Origin: Glaciozyma antarctica PI12
Taxonomy: Eukaryota > Basidiomycota > Microbotryomycetes > Kriegeriales > Camptobasidiaceae
Length of the DNA stretch: 64,000 bases
Direction: 5' to 3'
Assembly (NCBI GenBank): GCA_002917775.1
Contig: KZ627152.1
Coordinates: 124,001 to 188,000, forward strand
Under the pieces are notes generated by a model. That model made no database searches, was not told the DNA's origin, and saw only the letters and a list, made by a program, of their open reading frames with translations. Both the position numbers and the translations under genes were made by a program. Each line of letters opens with the position of its first letter. Positions within the stretch are counted from its first letter, which is position 1. This document shows positions 1 to 10,864 of the stretch, piece after piece.

Positions 1-483
1 GGCGATCGGAGAGAGCGCAGGGAGGCAGGAGGACGTTCTCGCACGGATCAAGGTGCGTCCCCCTCGCCAAATCGCTGACCGCCTGCTCATTCGCATTTCG
101 CAGACGGCGAACGAAGCTTTCGTCCGAGCACGCCGCGATGACCCGCAGCTGAAAGCTCGCGAACAGGCGTTGCAGGACCTCGATACGGCGTATCACAAGT
201 ATCGCGAGATTTCGGTCAACCTCCAGGAGGGACTCAAGTTCTACTCGGACATGGCGAAGCTGCTGGGCGAGCTGCGAGATGCGTGCAAGCAGGTTCGTTT
301 TCCTTTCGTGGAAGCGTGGGAGCAGAGTCGCTGATTTTGTTGTTGAAGTGGGCGTATCAACGGCGCGTGGATGGGAGAGACCAAGTCGATGCGTTGGCGC
401 ACGCGCTAGATGGAGTGCGCATGTCGGTGGCTTCTCCTGGGGCGTACGATCCGGCGCGAGATGGTCCTATTCGGTTCGGATAA
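1..483 (+). CDS. BRO1/ALIX-family protein (Rim20/PalA or Bro1), C-terminal end only
   Basis: This is the 3' end of a gene that begins before the window. Exons 1-52, 104-292 and 349-483 join in frame, with introns starting GTGCGT and GTTCGT. The visible protein ends in a helical stretch (HKYREISVNLQEGLKFY, then LRDACKQ) typical of the end of the V-shaped domain of ALIX/Bro1/Rim20 proteins, which recruit ESCRT-III. The tail is short and ends PIRFG, with no long proline-rich region. That suits a Rim20/PalA-type pH-signalling member slightly better than Bro1, but the diagnostic N-terminal Bro1 domain is outside the window. Family call fairly sure, member call unsure. Confidence 0.72.
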
Positions 484-639
484 ATGATGTAGGAGTAACG
501 AGCAGCCGTTAAACGATAGGGGAGCAGGAGAGCGAGGCTGCGAGGAGAGCGAGGCTGCGCGTCGAGGTCCCAACATGCTTCCAGCGCCGAACAACAAAGC
601 TATCGTTATTCGTTCCTTTTGATTTCTCGTCCGCTGCGT

Positions 640-1996
640 CTACTTGCTTTCCCGGAAGATCTGCTGGAGAGAGGTCCACACCGTCTTGGGCGCCTGGGCG
701 GCATCGACTCCCTTCCAGATCTGCGAAAAGGAACCAGAGTCAGCCTCGTACGAGAGCGCGGAAGTAGCAAAGGTGAACGCACGCCCTTGGTCTTGTAGTA
801 CTCGGCAACGGGATCGGTCTGCTGGTGGTAGGTATCGAGGCGCTTGCGGAGGATGTCGGCGGTATCGTCTGATCGCTGGATGAGGGGCTCTCCGGTGATG
901 TCGTCGGTCATGGGCTTCTTCGGGGGCCTGCGAAGCGCGCAAAGTCAGCTCCTCCTCCTTCCACACGTCTTGCGAAAGAGGTACGCACGCGAACTCGTTG
1001 TGGTAAGAGCGTCCGGAAGCGGGGTGGATGAGGCGGCCGGTGATGCGGCTGACGAGGAGGTTGTCGGCGACGAGGAGCTGGATGGCGTGGTCGAGGTTCT
1101 GCTTCTTGGCCTCGAGCATCTGGTCGAGCTTCTCGGCCTGAGGAACGGTGCGGGGGAAGCCGTCAAGGATGAACCTGGGGTCGCAGCTCATCAGCTCTCG
1201 CTCTCCGACGAATGAACGCGGAAAAGGAACGTACCCAAGCGCGCACTCCTTGTTCTCGTCGAGCTGCTGCTGGATCATGCCGACCATGATCTCGTCACTG
1301 ACGAGTCCTCCCTGGTCCATGATCTTCTTCGCCTGCTTGCCGAGGTCGGTGCCCTGCTTGACCTGCTCGCGGAGCATGTCTCCGGTAGCGAGGTGGCAGA
1401 CGTTGTACGCGTCCTTGATGTTGGGAGCCTGGGTACCCTTGCCTGCGCGAAGAAGGGAGTTAGCAGACGTTCGGGGAGGGCGAGTCCGGGCATGTCGGAC
1501 AGTCAAGATCGTGCTGATGAGCTCCGCAGAACTCCTTCCGCGGATCCCAAGACTCCAGAGATCACAACCCTTTAGGTGTGCTCCGTCCGAGAGTCGGGAT
1601 ACGCCCACATCTTCCCCCTTCGACGGCGTCACCAGCCATCTCCGGAGAGCGCGCGAAAAAAGCGAACCGCCTGCACGGGAGCTGTCCCACTCCATCCTAG
1701 ATACCCTCCAAAGCCCCTGCCACCTCGCTTCCCTCCCAAGACTCCCAGCGCCCTTCAAAAAGCGACATCGACTCACCAGCTCCAGGAGGTCCCATCAACA
1801 CGATGCGGAGCGTCTGGGCGGGCGTGAGGCCCAGCTCAGTCTTGACAGCTCCAACCGCATCCCCAACGGCGTGCTTGACCTTGTCGGTCGCATCGTGCGC
1901 GACGGTGCTGGCCTGAGACTCGAGGCGCTCGATCTTCGCCTGGAGCTGCGAAACGAGACTCTTGAGGTGCGCAAGCTGGTCGCTGGTCGAGGACAT
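640..1996 (-). CDS. ADK1: adenylate kinase
   Basis: Interconverts ATP + AMP and 2 ADP. Five exons (1777-1996, 1235-1442, 989-1174, 783-927, 640-720) give about 279 residues. The nucleotide loop [12 protein letters not shown] lies near residues 67-78, followed by HLATGDMLR (AMP site), FILDGFPRT and [15 protein letters not shown] (start of the long-form LID), then [14 protein letters not shown]. The catalytic core is complete and of the long, cytosolic/intermembrane-space type. About 50 residues precede the core and look like a coiled coil ([18 protein letters not shown]); yeast Adk1 lacks such an extension. The first intron (1443-1776, 334 nt) is five to six times the local norm and splits a glycine codon inside the P-loop. 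It is followed on the same strand by RAD18, whose stop lies 257 bp upstream of this start. Confidence 0.93.
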
Positions 1997-2253
1997 GGTG
2001 GCGGTGAGGGTGGAGAGGGGTTTTTTGGGGGAGGGGAGAGGTGTTGGGTGATGGAGAGAGGAAAGGAGATGGCGGGGATTCGCCGCTCGGAGGAAATTGG
2101 GCGAAATCGCGCTGGGGCGCCGACAACGAGGACGTCTGAGGCGAAGGGAGATACAGCGAGTGCAGAGTTGCTAACGGTGTAGTAATACAGACAGACAGCA
2201 CCACCAAACCTGCCCTCGAAACGAGTCGAAACTCCCCCTCATTCCGTCGCACC

Positions 2254-4378
2254 TCAATCGTCCCCCTCCTCCGAGGCGTCTTCCGTCCCGTTCACCCTCG
2301 TATCCATCCTTTCGACCAGTCCACTCCGCTCCTCCTGCTCCTGCTCATCTCCATCTTCTTCGTCCGCGTCCGCGTCCTCCCCTCCATCTTCCCACTCCTC
2401 CCCCCTGATCCTCTGACTCGGCCTCGGCCCCTCCGGATCAAAAGGTTCCTCCTCCCTCACCCTCTTCCTCCCCTCCTCTTCCTCCTCCTGACGCGGGAAA
2501 GGCGGCGGAACCGTAAACGGTGGAGAACCGACCGAGTCGCCGGAATGGGAGGGGGAGGGGGAGGGACTGAGGTACCCGAGGGGTTCGGCGGCGAAGGTGA
2601 CGGAGGTCTTGGGATTGGGTGAGGTGGGTTTGGCGGTGGTGGGAGAGGAAAGAGCGGCGAGGGTGGGGGAGGGAGCGGGCTTGGAGGCGACGCGGGCTTT
2701 CATCGCTCGTGTGAGGTCGCGAAACGCGTCTTCGTTCTCCTCCTGCGATAGGGTCAGTCAAGACTCGCAACGGTCTGAAGAGAGTAAAGCTTACCTCGTA
2801 ATCCGAATCGAGGTCCTTGGCAGTCGTCTGAGGCGCCTGATCGTGAATCTTCTCCCACTTCGCAAGCTCGGCCAAAAGCTGCTTCTTGCTCTTGTGATCC
2901 GAAGACGAGACTGTGGGGAGCAACGCAATCAGCGAAAAGTTGAGCGCACGCTGGAATAAAGAGCTCACTATCGCAGTTTGAATTGTGGAGGATCGTCCAT
3001 TGACTGTGCCGTCGAGTGAGGTACGCGACTTTGTTGATCGTCTTGAGAGGTACGTTGACCGGAAGACCCAATTCCTGTGAGAAAGAGTTGGTTGATGAAC
3101 GGGAGGTGCAACTTGAAGGCGAGCGGGGACGCACCTTGAGCCACTCGACGAGCTTCTTCTCCTTGATGTTGGTGTACGAAACGAGCGGGAGCTTCCTCTC
3201 CTTTACGACCGGAGACAATTCGGTTCTTTGCAGAAGCCGTTAGTAAGATCTAAACGGAGAAGATTGGAGGAACGAACGTACTTGAAGCTGGCAGGCTTCG
3301 TCGCTACCTTTCCTTTCGGCGCGTTCTTGCTGCTCGCCGTCGCCATGAGTTGTCCCCACGCCTTGGAGCTCCCCGCTTTCGGCTTCGTGCCGTCACACTT
3401 GTCAATGTGAAGGTTGAGCTTGGAGCTCCCCGCTTTTGGCTTCGTGCCGTCACACTTGTCAATGTGAAGGTTGAGCTTGATGTACGTGAAGTCGCCCTCG
3501 CAGATCGGACAGACGACGTGATCGTTCGCTGCGAAGCGGCTCTCGTCAGCGTCCCTCAAAAAAGTAGGAGGCGAAACAACTCACGATCAGGCTCCGCATC
3601 GTTCACCTTCGCAGCTCCCTTCGTTGCCGGCTTGCTCCTCTTCGAAGGTACCTCAATCACCTCGACATCGCTGCTCTCCGGCTCGACCTCCTTCGCCTTC
3701 CCCTTTCCACTCTTCGCCGCGCTCTTCCCCTTCTTCGATTCCTTCGACGTGTTGACTGAAGAGCGCGTAGCGTGAGAGCGCGTAGGCCCACAGTCCTCTT
3801 CCGACGAGAAGGCGGATTCGGAGGTGGACGCGACGGGCTTCGTGCGAGAAGGGTGGGGGCGCTTGGATTTGAGTTTAAAGTCGGAGGGAGATGGGTTTGG
3901 TGCGGAATAGGACTGGAGGAGGAGGAGAGCGGGCCTGCGTGGGTTGGAGAGGCGTCAGCGCCGGCGCGTTGAGGCAAAGGAGACGCGCTGTGAGAGCTGC
4001 TCGGAACCCCCCTAAAGGCTTGCACGCAGACGCCAGTAGACTATCCCCTTTCCCTCTACGTGTGCACAGCTTCATAGTCTGTGGCTAGAGCACTCACCTG
4101 GCCAGCCGCCATGCTTCGACCACCTCCTCTAGCTGAGCATTCTTCTTGATGCGCCCAGCGTCCGTCTCGGCCATACAGCTCGGGCACCGCTTCGCCTCCC
4201 CCAAGTTCTCGTAAAGGCAGCGGCTGCAGAACGAGTGGGAGCAGCCGTTGAGCGAGACGGGTCCTTGGAAGTGCTCTCCGCAGATGGGACAGCGGAGAGT
4301 CGCGTCGAGCTTGACGAGGGAAGGTGCTGTAAAGTCTGTAGGGTCGTCCACCTGGTCGAGCAGCTCGTTCTTGACCAT
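2254..4378 (-). CDS. RAD18: E3 ubiquitin ligase RAD18 (post-replication repair)
   Basis: Works with Rad6 to mono-ubiquitinate PCNA at stalled forks. Seven exons: 4098-4378, 3585-3934, 3282-3528, 3135-3225, 2969-3074, 2795-2910 and 2254-2742 (559 residues). Order of parts: RING finger near residues 30-68 (CPICGEHF, CSHSFCSRC, CPSC); a Ser/Lys-rich linker; a UBZ4 zinc finger (CPICEGDF, HIDKC) near 217-240; a SAP-type DNA-binding segment (PVNVPLKTINKVAYLTRRH, then HNSNCD); and a C-terminal acidic tail. The second half of the UBZ4 finger is repeated in tandem (see the repeat entry), giving a second HIDKC. Divergent from DCN1 across 179 bp. The junction after HNSNCD is the least certain splice. 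Family identity is firm because RING, UBZ4 and SAP occur in the right order. Confidence 0.93.
3362..3475. repeat. 57-bp in-frame tandem duplication inside RAD18 zinc finger
   Basis: Two direct copies, 3362-3418 and 3419-3475, differ at one base (C at 3380, T at 3437). Each encodes a 19-residue block that contains the LNLHIDKC half of the UBZ4 finger. The copy number keeps the reading frame. Confidence 0.95.
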
Positions 4379-4557
4379 CGTTGTTTGAGGGAAGGTCGCG
4401 TCGAAGCCAACCAGCGAGTTCGGGTTCGTCGTCTCTTACTCTCCTCCCTCTCGCTCGATCCCTCAAGACGTTCGCCCTGGCTTTAAACCTTCTCAGTTCA
4501 GCTCTATCCCTCTGCCACCTCTCAGCACCAGACTCTCCAGCAACAGCCGAAGAGGAA
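4379..4557. promoter_or_regulatory. shared divergent promoter region RAD18/DCN1
   Basis: A 179-bp gap between the two opposite start codons must hold both 5' leaders and promoters. It is pyrimidine-rich toward DCN1. I see no clear TATA box. Confidence 0.6.
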
Positions 4558-6005
4558 ATGGTACGCTCTCACTCTCAACTCGCGCACTGACTCCTCCCAG
4601 CACCTTCCCAAGCTGACGCCACCCTCCACTCCCTCGCCACCTTCAGCCACCCAAGCGCAAAGCCGCCGAACCTCAAGCGGAGCCGGTCGCCAAGCGCCAG
4701 ACCCGCTCCTCCGCCACCTCCTCGACCCCCGCCGCGTCGTCGTCCGCCAAAGCTCCAACCAAGGCCAAGGCGAAGGCGAAGGCGAAGGCGAAGGCGCCGC
4801 CTATCGAGCTGAGCAGTGGAGAGGAGGAGGTGCAGGTCGTCGAGCCGAAGAAGAAGAAGGCCGCGCCGAAGGCCAAGAAGGAGGTCGTCGCAGCTCCCAC
4901 CAAGAAGGAGGTGCCAGCGAAGAAAGCGCCAGTCGCGAAGAAGGTCCCTGGTGAGCTCTTCCACTCGCTCCGTCCTTTAGAACTTGCCGATCTGACGCGT
5001 CCTTTCTCGCAGCTTCGACGCCCGCTCCAGCTCCCGCCGTCCCCGACGCTCCACCCGCGTCGACTTCGACCACCCCCGTCCCTGACGCAGTCAAGCAGCC
5101 CAAGGTCAAGAAGGTCGTCAAGGCTGCTTCGCCTAAGAAGCCCGTGAGCTGGGAGCAAGGGTTGAAGGATTGGTTCGCCGAGTACGCGGAGGCGGACGAG
5201 CCGGGCAAGATGGGTGGCGAGGGAATCGAGACGCTCTTTGATGAGATGGGCGTGTCGATGGAGGGAGTGAGACCCTTTCTTTTTGTGGCGTGCTGCTGGA
5301 CGCTGACGCTGCTGTTGCGCTTCGCAGGTCCTCCCCTTCCTCCTCGCCTGGAAGGTCAAATCGCAGCCCGGAACTTTTGGCTCCTACTTCCTCTCCGATT
5401 TCTTCACTGCGTTCCGCGAGCCCAAGTGAGTTCATTTACCGCATCGTCTCAGGAGCGGATCAACTGACGCTTTCTGCAGGGTCAACTCAAACGCGACTCT
5501 CAAAGCCTTCCTCTCGTCGACCGAGAAGGCTCTTTACCCTTCTCCTCACACCCCTGCCAACAAGCACGCCTCGCTTCACGACTTCCGCGAGTTTTACCGC
5601 TTCATCTTCACGTTCGTCAAGGAGGAGGGGCAGAAGAGCCTCGGAGGAGAAATGGCGATCGCGCTCTGGGGGATTATCCTCGCGCCCAAGTACCTCATCG
5701 CGAAGGAGTTTGTTGAGTACGCTACCGTGAGTTGATCCCCGTTCTCTGACGTGGAGCTCCGCTGATCCATGAACGCGCACACAGTCTCTCGGATCGAGTT
5801 TCAAGGGAGTCTCGTCCGACGTTTGGATCCAGCTCCTCGAGTTCTCTCACACCGTCGGCGACGACCTCTCGGGCTACAAGGAGGAAGACGCCTGTTCGTA
5901 ATCCGCTTAATCGTCTCGAAGCCGGCTGATCCATTCTTCGCAGGGCCTTCGATGCTCGACTCGTTCGTCGAGTGGAGGGCGGAGCAAAAGGCCGCTAAGG
6001 CTTGA
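4558..6005 (+). CDS. DCN1: DCN1-like NEDD8 ligase (potentiating neddylation / PONY domain)
   Basis: Scaffold-type E3 that promotes cullin neddylation by Ubc12. Seven exons: 4558-4560, 4647-4950, 5013-5266, 5328-5425, 5480-5726, 5785-5893, 5944-6005 (358 residues). The first exon is the ATG alone; the next begins PPKRKAAEP. Residues 2 to about 150 are a Lys/Ala/Pro-rich basic tail that includes a pure (AAGGCG)n run at 4761-4796. The PONY domain follows: WFAEYAEADEPGKMGGEGIE, then LPFLLAWKVK, FREFYRFIFTFVKEEGQKSL, IALWGIILAPKY, and the end PSMLDSFVEW. No UBA domain is visible at the N-terminus, unlike yeast Dcn1, so this resembles the animal DCNL forms with variable N-termini. Divergent from RAD18. 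Confidence 0.9.
4761..4796 (+). repeat. (AAGGCG)n-like hexanucleotide run in DCN1
   Basis: In-frame Lys-Ala repeats in the basic N-terminal tail; likely variable between strains. Confidence 0.8.
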
Positions 6006-6375
6006 GCTTCGTGTCTGTGTGTACCTTGATCCTTTCCCCGCTTCAGCATCATTCGCAGCTTCATCCGTTCCCCCTTCTCCCACATACCCTGCCATTCAAC
6101 TTCGTCGAAATCTGCCATGCTCGCTGCCGAGTCGTCTCTTGCTCTTCGCTTTCGCTGTTCGGATTGCAACTGCATCGCGACTATTTGCTCTGCTCTTCTT
6201 CCCCCGATGACACCGTCCCGCGCCCACAGATCTATCCACCCAAGGCTCCGTCGACGCGACGATGCCGAAATCCCGGCACCGTCGCGTTGATTGATTTAGC
6301 ACATCTCTTTCGCTGACCTTGCTTCCGCAGCTCACCATATCCCCCATCCATGCCCCCACCTTATAAACGACTCTG
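6006..6375. other. intergenic, DCN1 to MFS gene
   Basis: 370 bp between two genes on the same strand. The only recognisable element is TTATAAA at 6361-6367, only 8 nt before the chosen MFS start codon. Short ORFs here look like noise. Confidence 0.5.
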
Positions 6376-8653
6376 ATGGCGCTCACCTCGCCTCCCACCG
6401 CAGATGACTCACCGCCTTCTCCTCGGCGGAACGACGGGCCGATCGTCGTCGTCTCCCCCAGCACCACGACGAGCGAGACGGCGCACAGCCGGCATATCAA
6501 CACGCGGGCGCCTCCGGAGCTTGAGAAGGTGTGCTCGAACTTGGGCGCCGCGGAGGGGTGGATGGCGGGTGCTGGTGAGGGAGTTGAGGAGGAGGGGAGT
6601 GAGGAGCTGGGGACGCGGAGAGGGGAGGAGAAGCAGCTGGAGCTGGAGGAGGAGTGGACGTACCCTGAAGGAGGATTGAGGGCGTGGGGAGTTGTGCTGG
6701 TGAGTTTGCAGAGGAGGAGGCGAGGTCCGGGTGTTAATGCTGCCGCTCCTCAGGGCTGCTTCATTTTTGCGTGCACGCAGATGGGGTACGTTTGAGTGAT
6801 ACGTTATCAGGCTCGTGGAGCTGATGGTATCCTGAATCTTGCAGATGGGGGTTGGCTTGGGGTGTGCTCAGCGAGGATTTGAAAGCGAATACGTTCCCAG
6901 ACGTGCCGCTCTCGACTCTCAACCTGATCGCCGGATCGCTCAACTTCACGATGAATGCAAGCTCCTTTGTGGCTGGGAGATTAGGGGACAAGTAGTGAGT
7001 CGCGCCTTACCGCCATTCGAGGACACAGCTGACCTTCCGCCCTTCGCAGCGGGTACAAAGTGCGCACTGCGCGTCTCTGTTTTGCCTCAGTTTACTGACA
7101 CGTTCGCGCAGAGGATGATTGCAATCGGCGCCATCTGCTCCTTTATCTCGCTCCTCATATCCTCTTTCGTGTGTGAGTCACGGCGGTCTCTCGTCCACCA
7201 GTACGCTCGCTGATCGCATGACGGACAGACACTCGTCTTCCCCTCATATTTCTCTTCCAAGGAATGTGCGCCTTGACTCCTCGTTCTCTAAACACTTTCG
7301 CAGCTTACACCATCACCTCGCAGCATTCTCGGTTTTTCCCAGGGGATAGGTAGTGAGGCGGCCGCGCTTCTACACGTTTCGTGACATTGCTCACTAGTCT
7401 ACCTCCTGCAGTGCCTCTATTCATGTCATTTCCGAGTCAATGGTTCCACAGGCGGCGTGGATTGGCAACAGGGATCGCCGTCAGCGGCAGTGGATTCGGG
7501 GGCGGAATCTCATCCCTCATCCTTCGCGGTCTACTTCCTAAAATCGGGTACCGCAACTCGATGCTCGTGCGTTCTCTACTTTGACCGCTGGAAATTGAAC
7601 TGATCAGCGCTGTCGCCAGGTCTACACATTCCTAAGCGGCGTCATGTGGATCATCGCCTGGCTCCTGCTCGAGGTGCGCGAGCCGCCGCTCAAGAAAGGG
7701 CAGCACCGCGTGGCGAGGAACTGGCTACCACACGGTATTTGGGCTGATGGGACCTGGTACTCGCTGCTCTTCACGATCCTGATCGGAGTTTTTGGTGAGT
7801 TCTTCGCTTGCAGCCTTCGCTTGCGCTGACTCGGTCTGGTAAACTCAGGATACCTCACTCCCTTCTACTACTTGACTCCATATACCAGAATCGAGTGCCC
7901 CGAGCTCGACTCGCTCTCCATCGCACCCGCTGTCCCCCTCGTCGTCTCCAACTTTCTGAGTTTGTCTCGCGAATCCTTTTTTCTTATTCCTTGCTGACGT
8001 TCTCGACAGGTGGCTTCGGACGGATATCCGCCGGCTTCCTGGCGGACAGGTTCGGGCCAGTCAACGTTCTCTTTTTATCGTTCTTTTTGGGCGTAAGCGC
8101 ATTCTCGCCTCCTTGACCTGCTCTGATCCCCTCTCAGGGCTTATTCCAGATCGTCATGTGGCCGTTTTCCCACAGCTACGGGAGCATCATCGCTTTCGCC
8201 GGACTCTGTGCGTTTCGACGCCACCTCAACACTCGCCGCCGACGCTGACACCACACTTCTCGCAGACGGCTTTTCGGGCGCCTGGTTCCTCAGCCTCCTC
8301 CCAGTTGCGGTTGCGCAACTGTTTGGACTAAAAGGGCTAGCGACGTTGACGGGGTTCTGCGTGCTCGTCAACTCTCGTAAGTTCTCCTTCCTCGCTCGCT
8401 ATCTCGCTCGCTAACTGCCCCGCCTTCGCAGCCGGCCAGTTCTTAGGTGCGACGATCGCCGGACTTGTTCTTGATTCCTCAGGCGGTTCGTACGCTGCTG
8501 TCGCATATTGTGAGTCAGTTCAGAGCGATCCACTTGAGGCGCCGTTGACCCTTCTCCTTGCTTTCAGTCGGGGGCAGCTGCATGCTGGGAGGCTCGCTCA
8601 TTTTGCTTTACGCGCGCTTCTCGCGCGAGCATCGCATCTTCGCAAAGTTCTGA
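6376..8653 (+). CDS. MFS transporter, monocarboxylate-transporter-like
   Basis: Predicted plasma-membrane permease with about 12 helices, related to fungal MCT/MCH proteins; substrate unknown. Fifteen exons reconstruct 503 residues: 6376-6699, 6754-6785, 6845-6994, 7050-7059, 7112-7172, 7229-7265, 7324-7352, 7412-7566, 7620-7794, 7849-7959, 8010-8092, 8138-8207, 8266-8376, 8432-8509, 8568-8653. A Glu/Gly-rich cytosolic N-terminus (about 95 residues) ends YPEGGLRAWGVVLG, a hallmark entry into helix 1. Family motifs follow: AGRLGDKYGYKR (loop 2-3), MPLFMSFPSQWF and RRRGLATGIAVSGSGFGGG (helix 4-5 signature), and GRISAGFLADRFGP (second-half loop). Exon 4 is only 10 nt. The TATA-like site just before this ATG raises the possibility that translation starts further down. 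Confidence 0.87.
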
Positions 8654-8726
8654 TCGCACAGGGGTATTGTAGCCATAGACCGATGTAGACCCTTATAAAA
8701 TGGACACGGCTTCGCACTCGTTCTTT

Positions 8727-10864
8727 TCAGCTCCCCACTTCTAACGCTGGATCTATGGGAATCCCCGCATGACTTCTTGCGAGAGCGAAAGCTCCGACGA
8801 GCATGAGCTGCCCCGTAACGTCGAGAAAGGAAGACAGCAGCGGGATGGCGTACACTAAGCGAAAGCGTCAGCAGCGAACGAACGAGCCTGAATGAAGACT
8901 GACCGTCTGGGTCATAGTCCCAACGCCAGAGGAGGATGGTGAGGTAGTAGGCGAGTGCAATAGCGATGACCATCTGTGACGAACATCAGCTCTCCGTAGG
9001 AGTGGAAGCAGGGGGAGAGCGCACCTGGACGCAAATAAGCGCTATGAACGAGAGCGTAAAGACCATTGTGACGGGCGCCTGGCCCGTGAGCCAGACGAAG
9101 CCGAGGAAGAGGAGTAGGATGGGGGAAGTGATGCCGAAGAGGGCGAAGGAGACGCTCCAGTAGTGTTCCTTTCTTGACGAGTGGAGTGCGGTCGAGATGC
9201 GGGAGACGAAAATCGAGCCTGCGTTGCCGCTGAGGGCGTTGACGACGGTTGAGAAGATTGCGAAGCCTTTAAACTCGTTCACGTAGGCTTCGAGGACGAG
9301 TCCTGAGGCGCTGCGGTAGACGAATCAGTTTCGGTGGCTAGCGAGGGGAAGTAAAAGCGAACCTCGAGATGGCCATGGCGGCGAACAGGGGTCCCCAGCC
9401 GACCGACAAGAGCTCCTGGACGTAGGCGTTGCGAAACGTGATGACGAGGTTGACGCCAATCGCGGCCATCAAGAGGAGGAAGACGGCAGTTGAGACGAGA
9501 GTTCCTGCGAGAGAGTGTTTGGTCAGTCGTCGCTCTGTTCGGTCAGGAGTAGAACAACCCACCCATGAACGTGATGAAAAGACTGCTCAATCCTCCGAGA
9601 ATGACGAGCGTAACGAGGTCTCCGAGCGCAGAAGCGAGAGGCGTAGCGATGTTATCTGCGACTCGGTGAGCGAGATCAAAAGGGGAGGGCCTTGGGAGAA
9701 CTCACCAGGATTGACTTTGAACTTGCGACACAGAACGACGAGCGCGCACATAAAGCTCCCCAGCACCGCGCTACTTATGCTCGCCGCCAGCATGCTCACG
9801 CATAGTAATAACAGCGCCTCAAAGTATGATCCGCGCAACTTGTACGACTCGGCGGTGTGAGGCGACAGGGGATTGTAGATGGGGTTCTGGAGAGCGTGAT
9901 GCACACCGTTTCGAGAGAGTACGCCGAGGAGAAAGGCGAGGAGGCCGGAGAGCAGGGAGACGAGGAGAGCTTGGACTTGAAGGAGGGCGAGGTTGCCGAA
10001 GATGAGGGAACGGCGGGTAAGGCGCATGTCGAGTTCGCCAATGTTTGCCTGCGTCGAAGCTTAGGGTTGATCATCAGGAGAGAAGAACTCGGGACGAACC
10101 GAGGTGGAGAAGCGCGCTGCGAGGTTCATCTCGAGGTTACCCTTGAGGTTGAGGAGGATAGGAACCAAGATGAAGAGCTCCTCTATCCGAATAAAGACTC
10201 GCCACTCCTGCGATGTATCAAGTCTCATCAGAAGCTGGCGAAGAGGTGAACAGCAGAAGACCGGGAGACGCACCTGCAACCTCGCAAGCAGCAACCCCGT
10301 CAGGATAGCACCGACGAGCGAGAGCATCATGATAGGCAAGGTCTGTCGCAATGTCAGCTTCTACTATAACTTTACGCACATCCTCACTCACTTGGCTCAG
10401 CATCTCCATCCAGAACGTCTTGCGCTCGACCTTGGACATGCCCTCGCCCCCAACTCCCAGCACCGCTCTCCACCCTGAGCTCTCCCCAGCTACCCGAACC
10501 ATAGGTTTTAGCTTCCTTCTTGCTCCCTGCACGCCATCTGGCCGCTCGGCATCTTCCTCCTTGCCCCTTCGCAGCAATCCCTCGACCTCTCCGTCGCTCT
10601 CCTCCAGCTCTGCCTCCGGCTCGTGCGAATCCGATAGCTCTGGAATGTAGCGCTCCTTTCCTTTGAGATGCCTTGGTATTGCCTCGAGCTCTAGAGATTC
10701 GCGAGGGGAGGCATCTGTGTCTGGGTCGGGCGAACAGAGCTCGGAGAGGGAGGGGGGGCCGGAAGTGGTGCGTGGGGGAGCTTGGGAGGGTTCCTGCGAG
10801 TGGAGGCTGTCAGCTGCGTGCCTTCTAGCTCTGCTTAGCCATTCCTACTCACCTCGAGCGGCAT
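8727..10864 (-). CDS. SLC41/MgtE-type divalent cation (Mg2+) transporter
   Basis: Multi-pass membrane protein of 550 residues from ten exons: 10853-10864, 10392-10793, 10274-10342, 10100-10207, 9706-10048, 9563-9655, 9363-9504, 9025-9310, 8904-8973, 8727-8854. The first exon encodes only MPLE. After an acidic cytosolic N-terminus of about 130 residues come two MgtE-like halves. Half one has [20 protein letters not shown], then SANIG and [19 protein letters not shown]. Half two has [20 protein letters not shown] with SRISTALH, then a final [18 protein letters not shown]. The acidic/Asn residues lining the MgtE pore motifs are kept. This is the layout of eukaryotic SLC41 (no CBS domains). Convergent with the MFS gene; only 73 bp separates the stops. 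Confidence 0.88.

Noticed and set aside
4601-4646. Earlier acceptor for DCN1 exon two
   Set aside because: The CAG at about 4600 puts the lysine-rich exon out of frame; the CAG ending at 4646 keeps it.
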